From contig NZ_QLTA01000010.1 in NCBI RefSeq assembly GCF_003269065.1, positions 1 to 64,000 on the forward strand: a stretch of DNA of 64,000 bases, written 5' to 3'. Under the pieces are notes generated by a model, which searched no databases, was not told the DNA's origin, and saw only the letters and a program-made list of their open reading frames with translations. Both the position numbers and the translations under genes were made by a program. Position 1 is the first letter of the stretch, and each line of letters opens with the position of its first letter. Positions 38,501-45,281 of this stretch are shown here, in pieces. Origin of the DNA: Paracidovorax anthurii (GTDB lineage: Bacteria; Pseudomonadota; Gammaproteobacteria; Burkholderiales; Burkholderiaceae_C).

Positions 38501-38926
38501 GGCACCATCGCCTACAGCGGCTCCGGCAACATCACCAGCCAGCGCGTCGGCAGCGAGCAGCTCAACTACCAGTACGACGGCAGCAACCGCCTCACCGCGC
38601 TGAACGCCGTGCCCGGCGAACTCTCCACCACCTACGCCTACGACGCCACCGGCAACCTCGTCGCCGGCGCGGGCCGGACCTTCCAGTACGACGCCGTTCC
38701 CAACCTGCGGTGCATCGACTGCGGCAATCCCGACGCGCGCGTGCAGTTCGAGTACGACGGCGACCAGAAGCGCACCACGATCCTCCGGGGCACCACCAGG
38801 ACCCATGAATTCCACGGTGTCCACGGCAACCTGCTGGCCGACTACACCCCCGGCACTCCCGGAAAGCTGACGGAATACATCTACCTCCACGGCAAGCGCA
38901 TCGCGCAGAAGGAGAGCACGCAATGA
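35543..38926 (+). CDS. Secreted RHS/YD-repeat protein, core ORF of a split toxin
   Basis: 1127 aa. A short signal peptide (MRTRDAVFSALWAVPLAIAA) is followed by an RHS N-terminal part (GEHVDPFTGSLQLHYVDMHL, KIIRSYNSASVEPTNP) and about 800 residues of YD-type repeats (for example GYAYDGLNRLISVAYPTGN, YGYDGNDRLTSITYPRSG, AYDATGNLVAGAGRTFQYD), which in known RHS proteins form a beta-cocoon around a toxin. It has no PAAR or VgrG domain, so export is probably by Sec and not by a type VI spike. It ends at EYIYLHGKRIAQKE, just before where the conserved RHS core normally continues, and its TGA overlaps the next ATG (ATGA). Confidence 0.9.
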   Translation: MRTRDAVFSALWAVPLAIAAQEVIPDFYKDPGIYPNRDYVNQGFGEHVDPFTGSLQLHYVDMHLPGNGKFDLKIIRSYNSASVEPTNPATHESLAGVGWNIHFGRVLKSRETTLCGNKNAQSVADNPVLELPDGSRQLLAFTGSTSPLMLTTQRWRADCITSGAGGLLVTSPGGTQYQMTQLVNVGSGVNPVYAWFTTRITDRNGNSATIAYAAEASPQISGVTTSDGRSVGFSYADSGLASRRITAISSAGQTFSYGYQAISGYTGKYHLTAVTRPGGTAWNYEYNGNLNSAPGSHVVRRVMHPEGGSIAYTYGFVYFDNQANPASRSTVVTGKTRSTGGTWSFSYAPGAPGSYDTTTVNAPDGTTVYRHIGPNYSSSGTVWMVGLLASKAIGGLQTETYTWGKQKISSENNFRPGAFVLKVDAGEVNAPLLTQKTIVRDGASHTTSYSGFDGYGNPGTVTESGPQSGNRTSQLTYYVNPSKWILHQLQNDNRSGAQVSRTFDANGNMTSITRDGVTTRHAYDSQGNIASTTFPRGVTHTYGSYKRGIAQAEQQPEGISISRTVSDAGNVTSETNGGGQTFGYAYDGLNRLISVAYPTGNPVTLSYGAASRIVGRGMLSETTQYDGFGNAISINTGGIVRSFAVDALGRKVFESNPGTSAGTAYQYDVLGRPVRIANADGTARMISYGAGTQTVTDERGKATTHVYRAYGDPDRRFLMAVSTAEPATNLTIARNSRDLVTDIVQAGVMRSYGYNGNYYLSSATHPESGTTSYGRDAAGNMTSRSAGTLGTIAYTYDGQNRLRSITYPGSTGNVAHAYDGAHRLMNTSSPDASRSFAYDGNGNIVQENLNTAGISWSARYGYDGNDRLTSITYPRSGSTVTYGLDGLGRPTSVSGYVNSVAYWPSGQIQRIAYANGVQSDYGQHPRLWASSFATSRSGSYFHQSAYTYDGAGNLMGISDSVDPQYTRMLGYDGVNRLTTLSTPNGSGTIAYSGSGNITSQRVGSEQLNYQYDGSNRLTALNAVPGELSTTYAYDATGNLVAGAGRTFQYDAVPNLRCIDCGNPDARVQFEYDGDQKRTTILRGTTRTHEFHGVHGNLLADYTPGTPGKLTEYIYLHGKRIAQKESTQ

Positions 38927-39885
38927 ACCCCGCATCCTTCGTCGGCCCCTGGGGCCGCCTGCTGCGCCGCCTGGCGCTCCTCGCCACGCTGCTCGTCGGC
39001 GCGGGCGGCGCCTGGGCGCAGGCCGTCACGGTCACCTTCTTCCACAACGACATGGCCGGCACGCCCCTGCTGGCCACCGACGCCGGCGGCGCCGTCGTCT
39101 GGAAGGAAAACTACCTGCCCTACGGCTACCGCCAGCAGGCGGACGCCGCCAGCGCCGGCAACCGGCTCTGGTTCATGGGCAAGCCCCATGACCCCTCCAC
39201 CGGCCTGACCTACATGGGCGCGCGCTACTACATGCCCCTGCTGGGCCGGTTCACGGGCATGGACCCCAAGGAGGTCGTGCCCGAGCAGCCGCACAGCTTC
39301 AACCGCTATGCCTACGGCAACAACAACCCCTACCGCTACGTGGACCCCGACGGCAAGATCGCGGAAACGGTATGGGACGCCTTCAACCTCTCGCTGGGCT
39401 TCCAGAGCCTGGTGGGCAACGTCCGCGCGGGCAACTGGAGCGGCGCCGCGATAGACGGCGTGGGCATCGCGGTGGACGCCGCCGCCACGGCCCTGCCCGG
39501 GATTCCGGGGGGCATGGGGGCGGGGATCGCGGCGTATCGGGGGAGTGCGTTGGCGGCGAAGGGGGCTGCCGGTGAGGCGCGGTTCATCAATGGCGTGAAA
39601 GTGACGGACCGCGCGACAGGCAATGTGCTGCAAGGCACCGTCGATCTGAAGCCAACGCTTGAGCGCATTGCTGCCGGCAAGAGTTTCCCTCATCGGAACG
39701 ATGGCTCGGTGTTCGGGAACAAGGAAGGGCTGCTACCGCAACAACCGCGTGGGTATTACACGGAGTACGTGCATCCGACGCCAGGCGTTAATGGTCCTGG
39801 TCCCCAGCGCATCGTGACCGGGCAGGGTGGAGAAGTTTTCTATAGTCCGGATCACTACGGTACGTTTATCCGGATGAATCCGTAA
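38923..39885 (+). CDS. RHS core end with C-terminal guanyl-specific ribonuclease (barnase/RNase T1-like) toxin
   Basis: 320 aa. A second signal peptide (about 1-33, LLRRLALLATLLVGAGGAWA) precedes the missing RHS core end: VTFFHNDMAGTPLLATDAGG, YMGARYYMPLLGRFTGMDP, NRYAYGNNNPYRYVDPDG with the DPDG cleavage-type motif (141-144). After a Gly/Ala linker, residues 222-320 match the microbial RNase fold: SFPHRNDGSVFGNKEGLLP, GYYTEYVHPTPG (Glu281), PQRIVTG (Arg296), SPDHYGTF (His311), the Glu-Arg-His set of barnase and RNase Sa. GC content drops in the toxin part. A barstar-like gene follows after 11 bases. Confidence 0.88.
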   Translation: MNPASFVGPWGRLLRRLALLATLLVGAGGAWAQAVTVTFFHNDMAGTPLLATDAGGAVVWKENYLPYGYRQQADAASAGNRLWFMGKPHDPSTGLTYMGARYYMPLLGRFTGMDPKEVVPEQPHSFNRYAYGNNNPYRYVDPDGKIAETVWDAFNLSLGFQSLVGNVRAGNWSGAAIDGVGIAVDAAATALPGIPGGMGAGIAAYRGSALAAKGAAGEARFINGVKVTDRATGNVLQGTVDLKPTLERIAAGKSFPHRNDGSVFGNKEGLLPQQPRGYYTEYVHPTPGVNGPGPQRIVTGQGGEVFYSPDHYGTFIRMNP

Positions 39886-39896
39886 TCGAGGCAGAA

Positions 39897-40325
39897 ATGG
39901 TTACACAGAGAGCATTCGAGTATGTGGAGTCGCAGAACTCCATCTTCAATGAAGACCATTTCATACTGAAAGTCCCTGCGGGGATTGGCTCCAAGACCGA
40001 ATTGCTGGCAGTTCTGGCAAGTGCAGGCCACTTCCCTGAATACTTTGGCGGAAACTGGGATGCCTTGGAAGACTGCCTGCGTGATCTCAGTTGGATCAGC
40101 CAAAAGGAGGTTGTGATTCTGCATAACGACCTCCCGTTGCAGGGTACTCCTGCGGATTGCCGTATTTACTTGGAAGTACTTCAGACGGTGCTTGCCGATT
40201 GGGCGGAAATCGCACGACCGAATGCTGCCGAGCCACCTTCCGAGTGGGCATACGTCGATCACGACCTTCGCATCGTTTTCCCACTGGAGGCAGAGAAAAC
40301 TGTGGCGAAATTGCGGGGAACGTGA
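39897..40325 (+). CDS. Barstar-family immunity protein
   Basis: 142 aa, predicted cytoplasmic inhibitor of the RNase encoded just upstream. The barstar core is clear: LKVPAGIGSKTELLAVLASA, GHFPEYFGGNWDALEDCLRD, LSWISQKEVVILHNDLPL. In barstar this FGxNWDALxDxL helix supplies the Asp that fills the RNase active site. It starts 11 bases after the toxin stop, same strand, with base composition lower in GC than its surroundings, a usual sign of toxin-immunity cassettes exchanged between strains. ATG at 39897 (MVTQRAFEYVE). Confidence 0.9.
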   Translation: MVTQRAFEYVESQNSIFNEDHFILKVPAGIGSKTELLAVLASAGHFPEYFGGNWDALEDCLRDLSWISQKEVVILHNDLPLQGTPADCRIYLEVLQTVLADWAEIARPNAAEPPSEWAYVDHDLRIVFPLEAEKTVAKLRGT

Positions 40326-40430
40326 GATAGGGCTTTGTGCAACAAAGCCATTGGATGGGACCTGAAGAAGGTCTGCATACATCCCCAATGCCGCTGCTTG
40401 GCGCACGCGTGAAGTGAAGAAATTCCAACC

Positions 40431-40874
40431 ATGAAACTCCCCCTCGCGATTCTCGCCACCACCCTCCTGGCCTGCCATCCCGCCGGGGCCCAATCCACGG
40501 CGCCCGCCGAGGCAATCTTCTCCCAGTACCAGTCCCGCGAGCGCTCGTTCGACCCCGGCATCGCGGACCTCTACTGCGACACCGCGCGCATCCGCAATGT
40601 CCGGATCTATCCGAACGGGCAGCAGCGCGCCGTTGAAGTGCCCGCCGCGCGCTACCAGCAGATGATCCGCGATGCCATGCCCCTGGCCCGGGAGAAGGGC
40701 GACTACAGCACCTATTCCGCCGTGGCGTTCACCCCCGAGGGAGCCGGTGTGCGGGTGACCGCCAGCCGCTACTCGGTGCTTCGGCAGTACACCAGCCCCA
40801 TCTCCCTGCTGATCGGCGCCTGCCAGGGCGGCCGCTGGGCCATTCTGGAAGAGTTGAGCCAATCCAGGCCCTGA
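40431..40874 (+). CDS. Small exported protein of unknown function
   Basis: 147 aa. The N-terminus MKLPLAILATTLLACHPAGA is a signal sequence; LLAC fits a lipobox (Cys15), but a type I cleavage after AGA is equally possible. The mature part (FDPGIADLYCDTARIRNVRI, VEVPAARYQQMIRDAMPLAR, EGAGVRVTASRYSVLRQYTS) has two Cys that could form a disulfide. I recognise no family. High-GC codon use matches the chromosome, so it probably marks the edge of the RHS island. Confidence 0.7.
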   Translation: MKLPLAILATTLLACHPAGAQSTAPAEAIFSQYQSRERSFDPGIADLYCDTARIRNVRIYPNGQQRAVEVPAARYQQMIRDAMPLAREKGDYSTYSAVAFTPEGAGVRVTASRYSVLRQYTSPISLLIGACQGGRWAILEELSQSRP

Positions 40875-41089
40875 TGGCCGGTGGCCGGCCCGTCCATCCC
40901 TGCGGATTCGCCCTCGTTCAACGCCACGCCCGCCCAGGGGTGTCGCTCCCCGGACACGAGCAAAAAGCACGACCGTGCTACAACCACCGGCATCGCATCG
41001 GCAGGCCCGTCCCGCCGCATCCGGCGCCCTCCTCCAGGGACGTTGATCGCGGCGCGGAGGGCCTGCCGGTCATCACACGGAGACACCGC

Positions 41090-42295
41090 ATGGATCTTGC
41101 ATTCACCCCCGAAGAGCAGGCCTTCCGCGAAACCATTCGCGCCTGGGTCCGAAGCCACCTGCCCCCCGAGACCGCGCACAAGGTGCACCACGCGCTGCGC
41201 CTCACGCGGGACGACCTGCAGGGCTGGGCGAAGATCCTCGGCAAGCAGGGCTGGCTGGGTTTCGGCTGGCCCCGGGAATTCGGCGGGCCGGGCTGGACCG
41301 CCGTGCAAAAGCACCTCTTCGAGGAAGAATGCGCCCTGGCCGGCGCGCCGCGCATCGTGCCCTTCGGGCCGGTGATGGTGGCGCCCGTCATCATGGCCTT
41401 CGGCTCGCCCGAGCAGCAACAGCGCTTCCTGCCCGGCATCGCGAGCGGCGAGGTCTGGTGGAGCCAGGGCTACAGCGAGCCGGGCTCGGGCTCGGACCTG
41501 GCCAGCCTCAAGACCCGCGCCGAGCGCCGCGGCGACAAATACATCGTCAACGGCCAGAAGACCTGGACCACGCTCGGCCAGTACGGCGACTGGATGTTCA
41601 ACCTCGTGCGCACCAGCAGCGAGGGCAAGCCGCAGACGGGCATCTCCTTCCTGCTGCTGGACATGAAGTCGCCCGGCGTCACCGTGCGGCCGATCAAGCT
41701 GCTGGACGGCGAATGCGAGGTCAACGAAGTCTTCTTCGACAACGTGGAGGTGCCCGCCGAGAACCTCATCGGCGAGGAGAACAAGGGCTGGACCTACGCC
41801 AAGCACCTGCTCAGCCACGAGCGCACCAACATCGCCGACGTGAACCGCAGCAAGCGCGAGCTGGAGCGCCTGAAGCGCATCGCGAAGGCCGAGGGCGTGT
41901 GGGACGACCCGCGCTTTCGCGACCAGATCGCGCTGCTGGAGGTGGACATCGTCGCGCTGGAGATGCTGGTGCTGCGCGTGCTCTCGGCCGAGAAATCGGG
42001 CAAGAACTCCCTGGACATCGCGGGCCTGCTCAAGATCCGCGGCAGCGAGATCCAGCAGCGCTACGCCGAACTCATGATGCTCGCGGCCGGCCCCTATGCC
42101 CTGCCCTTCATCGAGGAGGCCATGGAAGCCGGCTGGCAGGGCGATGCCGCGGCCGGCGCGCTCGGCGGCTTCCCGGGCGGCGCGGTGGCCGATGCGCCGC
42201 TGGCCTCCACCTACTTCAACCTGCGCAAGACCACCATCTATGGGGGCAGCAACGAGGTGCAACGAAACATCGTCGCGCAGACCGTGCTGGGCTGA
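41090..42295 (+). CDS. Acyl-CoA dehydrogenase, subunit 1 of a pair
   Basis: 401 aa FAD flavoprotein oxidising an acyl-CoA to the enoyl-CoA. N-domain MDLAFTPEEQAFRETIRAWV, substrate/FAD loop WWSQGYSEPGSGSDLASLKT, middle beta-domain FNLVRTSSEGKPQTGISFLL, C-domain with LSHERTNIADVNRSKRELER and the end TTIYGGSNEVQRNIVAQTVL. The Glu of the MCAD-type YEGT motif is replaced (YGGS). ATG at 41090 with GGAG upstream. It precedes a second, diverged dehydrogenase by about 140 bases, a layout seen in heteromeric FadE pairs for steroid or branched substrates (inference). Confidence 0.9.
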   Translation: MDLAFTPEEQAFRETIRAWVRSHLPPETAHKVHHALRLTRDDLQGWAKILGKQGWLGFGWPREFGGPGWTAVQKHLFEEECALAGAPRIVPFGPVMVAPVIMAFGSPEQQQRFLPGIASGEVWWSQGYSEPGSGSDLASLKTRAERRGDKYIVNGQKTWTTLGQYGDWMFNLVRTSSEGKPQTGISFLLLDMKSPGVTVRPIKLLDGECEVNEVFFDNVEVPAENLIGEENKGWTYAKHLLSHERTNIADVNRSKRELERLKRIAKAEGVWDDPRFRDQIALLEVDIVALEMLVLRVLSAEKSGKNSLDIAGLLKIRGSEIQQRYAELMMLAAGPYALPFIEEAMEAGWQGDAAAGALGGFPGGAVADAPLASTYFNLRKTTIYGGSNEVQRNIVAQTVLG

Positions 42296-42341
42296 CGCCC
42301 TGCACGGTCCGCGCGGTGCGCGACAGGACGGCTCCCCCTTG

Positions 42342-42358
42342 CCCCCTCCGCGAGGGGG
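42342..42358 (+). other. Intercistronic hairpin between the two acyl-CoA dehydrogenase genes
   Basis: CCCCCTC-CGC-GAGGGGG, a perfect 7-bp stem with a 3-base loop, only two T behind it. It could limit readthrough or stabilise the upstream message. It is not a full rho-independent terminator. Confidence 0.4.
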
Positions 42359-42433
42359 TTCTCGCATGAGCTTCGCTGGTCTTTGAAGGGGGTGCGCGAG
42401 CGCCCTGCACTGGCCGGCTTTTGGAGACACACC

Positions 42434-43549
42434 ATGGATTTCGATTTTTCCGAGGACCAGCAATCTTTGCGCGATGCGGTGCGGCGCTGGGTGGACAAGG
42501 GCTATGCCTTCGAGCGGCGGCGCGGCATCGTGGCGGCGGGGGGCTTCGACCGCGCGGCGTATGGTGAGCTGGCCGAGCTGGGACTGACGGCGCTGACCGT
42601 GCCCGAGGCGCATGGCGGCCTGGGGCTGGGCGCGGTCGATGCGATGGTGGCCATGGAGGAGCTGGGCCGGGGCATCGTGCTGGAGCCGCTCGCGCAGGCC
42701 TTCGTCGCCTCCGGCGTGCTCGCGCACTGCGCGCCCGGGGCCGTGCAGGCCGACTGGCTGCCGCGCATCGCGAGCGGCGAGGCGCTGGTGGTGCTGGCCC
42801 ACCAGGAGCGCAAGGCGCGCCACCGGCTTGATGTTTGCGAGGCAAAAGCCTCGGGAGTCGCCGAAAAATATACGGTTTCTGCTATCAAAAGCATAGTACC
42901 CGCGGGCGACCAGGCCGATGCCTTCCTGGTGCCGGCGCAGTGGCAGGGGCGCATCGCCCTCTTCCTCGTCCCGCGCACCGCGCCGGGTGTCTCCACGCGC
43001 GGCTACCTCACGCAGGACGGCAGCCGCGCGGCGGAAGTGCAGTGCACCGACGCACCCGCCACGCTGGTCGCCGGGGACGGCCTCGCTGCGCTGGAGCTGG
43101 CGGTGGACATCGGCATCGCCACGGCCTGCGCCGAGGCCGTGGGCGTGATGGACCAGACCATCGCGCTCACCGTCGATTACATGAACCAGCGCAAGCAGTT
43201 CGGCGTGCCCATCGCGAGCTTCCAGGCGCTGCGCCACCGCGTGGCCGACATGAAGATGCAGCTGGAGCTGGCGCGATCGATGAGCTATTACGCGAGCCTC
43301 AAGCTCGGTGCCCCGCCGGAGGAGCGCCGCCGCGCCCTCGCACGCGCCAAGGTGCAGCTCGGGCAGTCGATGCGCTTCGTGGGCCAGCAGTCGGTGCAGC
43401 TGCACGGCGGCATCGGCGTGACCGACGAATACATCGGCAGCCACTACTTCAAGAAGCTCACGCAGCTGGAGATCGCCTGGGGCGACACGCTGCACCACCT
43501 GGGCGAGGTCTCCGCGCGCATGCAGGACACGGCGGGCGTGTTCGCATGA
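42434..43549 (+). CDS. Acyl-CoA dehydrogenase, subunit 2 of a pair
   Basis: 371 aa. N-domain MDFDFSEDQQSLRDAVRRWV, VPEAHGGLGLGAVDAMVAME; C-domain TVDYMNQRKQFGVPIASFQA, GQQSVQLHGGIGVTDEYIGS and HYFKKLTQLEIAWGDTLHHL. The middle beta-domain is shortened and lacks the usual W-x-S FAD loop, so it may be a partner subunit that needs the upstream gene. Residues around EKYTVSAIKSIVPAGD are encoded by an AT-rich patch carrying a degenerate copy of the 17-bp palindrome. ATG at 42434 with GGAG upstream. Confidence 0.88.
   Translation: MDFDFSEDQQSLRDAVRRWVDKGYAFERRRGIVAAGGFDRAAYGELAELGLTALTVPEAHGGLGLGAVDAMVAMEELGRGIVLEPLAQAFVASGVLAHCAPGAVQADWLPRIASGEALVVLAHQERKARHRLDVCEAKASGVAEKYTVSAIKSIVPAGDQADAFLVPAQWQGRIALFLVPRTAPGVSTRGYLTQDGSRAAEVQCTDAPATLVAGDGLAALELAVDIGIATACAEAVGVMDQTIALTVDYMNQRKQFGVPIASFQALRHRVADMKMQLELARSMSYYASLKLGAPPEERRRALARAKVQLGQSMRFVGQQSVQLHGGIGVTDEYIGSHYFKKLTQLEIAWGDTLHHLGEVSARMQDTAGVFA
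42881..42897. repeat. 17-bp palindrome GCTAT-N7-ATAGC, copy 6 (inside acyl-CoA dehydrogenase 2)
   Basis: GCTATCAAAAGCATAGT, last base of the arm changed. It encodes part of SAIKSIV in the middle domain. The surrounding 40 bases are the most AT-rich of the gene. Confidence 0.55.
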
Positions 43550-43560
43550 TGCGACAACAA

Positions 43561-43708
43561 CCCCCTGTGGCGCTGCGCGCCTTCCCCCTTCTCTCACAGC
43601 GCTGCGCGCTGTGGGAAGGGGGACAACGCCGGTGGCCGGGCAAAGCCCGCTCCACGGCGTTCGCTGGCATGGCCTGCTCCGCGGCCATCGGACGAATGAG
43701 GCAGCGCC
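43561..43708 (+). repeat. 148-bp tandem intergenic repeat, unit 1
   Basis: It begins CCCCCTGTGGCGC and runs through CACAGCGCTGCGCGCTGTG (a hairpin), GGACAACGCCGGTGGCCGGG, GGCATGGCCTGCTCCGCGG and CCATCGGACG. It matches unit 2 at 43757 in order and length with scattered changes. Confidence 0.8.
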
Positions 43709-43756
43709 AGTAACGTGCGCCGCGGTGAACGCGCGGCACTGTGAATCACTGAAGTT

Positions 43757-43904
43757 CCCCCTGTGGCGCTTCGCGCCTTCTCACGTCTCCCACAGCGCTG
43801 CGCGCTGTGAGAAGGGGGACAACGCCGGTGGCCGGGCCAGACCCGCTCCATGGCGTCCGCTGGCATGGCCTGCTCCGCGGCCATCGGACGGGAAGCTCAG
43901 CGCC
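43757..43904 (+). repeat. 148-bp tandem intergenic repeat, unit 2
   Basis: Direct repeat of unit 1, offset by 196 bases, with a unique 48-base spacer between them. Blocks such as ACAGCGCTGCGCGCTGTG and GGCATGGCCTGCTCCGCGG are identical in both. Paired substitutions in the outer stem (GGGAAGGGG vs GAGAAGGGG) suggest that secondary structure is kept. Confidence 0.8.
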
Positions 43905-43979
43905 GGTTTCATGCATCGCGGGCGATGCCGTTGCACCATAAAAAACTGAAGTGCCCTCTCCCGTGCGGTTGCTTCGCGC

Positions 43980-45107
43980 CTATTCCGCCACCACCTCGAA
44001 CGCCAGGAACTGGGTGACCTGCGCGTCGCTGAAGTTGTTGTCGGACACCAGCACCAGGCTGCGGTGGCCGTTGGCGAGGCGGGGGCCCCAGGCCATGCCC
44101 TCGATGTTGTCCACGGTGGACAGGCCCAGGCTGTTGAGGTGGACCACGAGGCGCTTGCGCACGGGCGTGAACGTGCCCGACGCCAGCGACGCGATGCCGG
44201 CCACGTCGCTCGCGCCGCGCGTGTCCACCTCGTAGAGGCGGATGTCCATGCGGTAGCGGTCGTCGCTGCCCTGCACACCCGATCGCTCCAGCACGAGAAA
44301 GCGGTTGCCATCCACGGCCAGCATCTCCGAGAGGCCGTTGTCGGCGTTCTTGCCCGCGCCCGGAACGCCCTGGATGGGATCGAGCGGGTAGGCCAGCTGC
44401 CGCAGCACGCTCCCGGAGCGGCTGTACTGCAGCAGGCGCGCGGTGGCCCCGGCCGTGGGGGTGGGCAGCGGGCCGTCCTGGTAGAGCGGCGCCTCCATGC
44501 CGGCCCAGAGGGTTTCGCCGTCGGCCGACAGCGTGAGCCCCTCGAAGGCCGCGTTGTTGCGCGTGCCGGCCTGCGCCGTGGGCGACACCTTGAAGGCCGG
44601 TGGCAGGGGCAGCGCCGCGATGGCGCGGCCGCCCGCGTCCGCGTGCATCACGAACGGGTCCAGGCCCAGGCTGCGGTCGCCCTCGCTGGTCCACCACAGG
44701 CTGCCGTCGCGCGGATCGACGCGCAGGGCCTCGGGGTCCGGCACCGTCTGGCCGGCGGCGGCCGTGGCGCGGCCGGGATAGGTGCTGCCGTCGGCCTGCC
44801 GCAGCGCCGTGCCGCGCACGAACTGCACCGGCGCGAAGGACGACAGGTCGTATTGCAGGCGGGCGGTGTAGAAGCGCGCCGGATTCTTGTCGGAGCGGTC
44901 GTCGCTCAGCAGCACCCAGGTGTTGGTGCGGGGATCGAAGTCGATGCCCGATAGGCCGCCCACCAGGGTGCCGTCCACCTGCAGGGTGTTGGCCACCCGC
45001 TGCTCCCCGATGAGCCGCACCTGGATGTCGTGGGTGCCGCCGTCGCTGCCACCGCAGGCGGACAGCAGCAGGGCGAGGGCGCCGGCGGAGGCAAGGTTTC
45101 CGAGCAT
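43980..45107 (-). CDS. Esterase-like/phytase-type beta-propeller lipoprotein
   Basis: 375 aa. Lipoprotein signal MLGNLASAGALALLLSACGG with Cys18. The mature protein matches the 'esterase-like activity of phytase' family: LVGGLSGIDFDPRTNTWVLL, SDDRSDKNPARFYTARLQYD, DPEALRVDPRDGSLWWTSEG, NNAAFEGLTLSADGETLWAG and NIEGMAWGPRLANGHRSLVL, spaced blades of a propeller. It is probably an extracytoplasmic phosphoesterase anchored in the outer membrane, but the substrate is not shown. Divergent from the chitinase gene. Confidence 0.85.
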   Translation of the reverse strand: MLGNLASAGALALLLSACGGSDGGTHDIQVRLIGEQRVANTLQVDGTLVGGLSGIDFDPRTNTWVLLSDDRSDKNPARFYTARLQYDLSSFAPVQFVRGTALRQADGSTYPGRATAAAGQTVPDPEALRVDPRDGSLWWTSEGDRSLGLDPFVMHADAGGRAIAALPLPPAFKVSPTAQAGTRNNAAFEGLTLSADGETLWAGMEAPLYQDGPLPTPTAGATARLLQYSRSGSVLRQLAYPLDPIQGVPGAGKNADNGLSEMLAVDGNRFLVLERSGVQGSDDRYRMDIRLYEVDTRGASDVAGIASLASGTFTPVRKRLVVHLNSLGLSTVDNIEGMAWGPRLANGHRSLVLVSDNNFSDAQVTQFLAFEVVAE

Positions 45108-45281
45108 GGAGGGGGTCTGGAAATGTGCGGGAAGGCCGACCTTAAACCCGTTGCGTGACACATCCGTTGCGGCCAACCCCGGTGTCAAGCGCAGCAATGC
45201 ATGCACGCCACCGCATTGACGCCACGCCGTGCCCTGTCCAGAGTGCAGGCCCCTGTCACGTCTACACGAGGAGCACCGCAC

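Larger units (their letters stand above)
43550..43979. other. 430-base intergenic region made mostly of the tandem repeat
   Basis: Between convergent acyl-CoA dehydrogenase 2 and the phytase-like gene. Two 148-bp units occupy most of it. No ORF here has a convincing product: the short frames are built of repeat sequence. Confidence 0.6.

Noticed and set aside
38880-38930. RHS split as a simple sequencing frameshift
   Set aside because: The downstream ORF has its own ATG and a convincing signal peptide that would be out of place inside a continuous RHS core; still listed as the main test.
35444-38935. Very long open frame (1163 codons) antisense to the RHS gene
   Set aside because: It is a codon-bias shadow of the GC-rich RHS repeats; composition is Val/Gly/Ala/Arg without any domain, and the plus-strand frame has clear YD repeats.
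40769-43597. 942-codon open frame antisense to the acyl-CoA dehydrogenases
   Set aside because: Shadow frame of high-GC genes without domain pattern.
43561-43904. CRISPR-like direct repeats
   Set aside because: Only two units of 148 bp with a 48-base spacer, no short repeat/spacer alternation and no cas genes.
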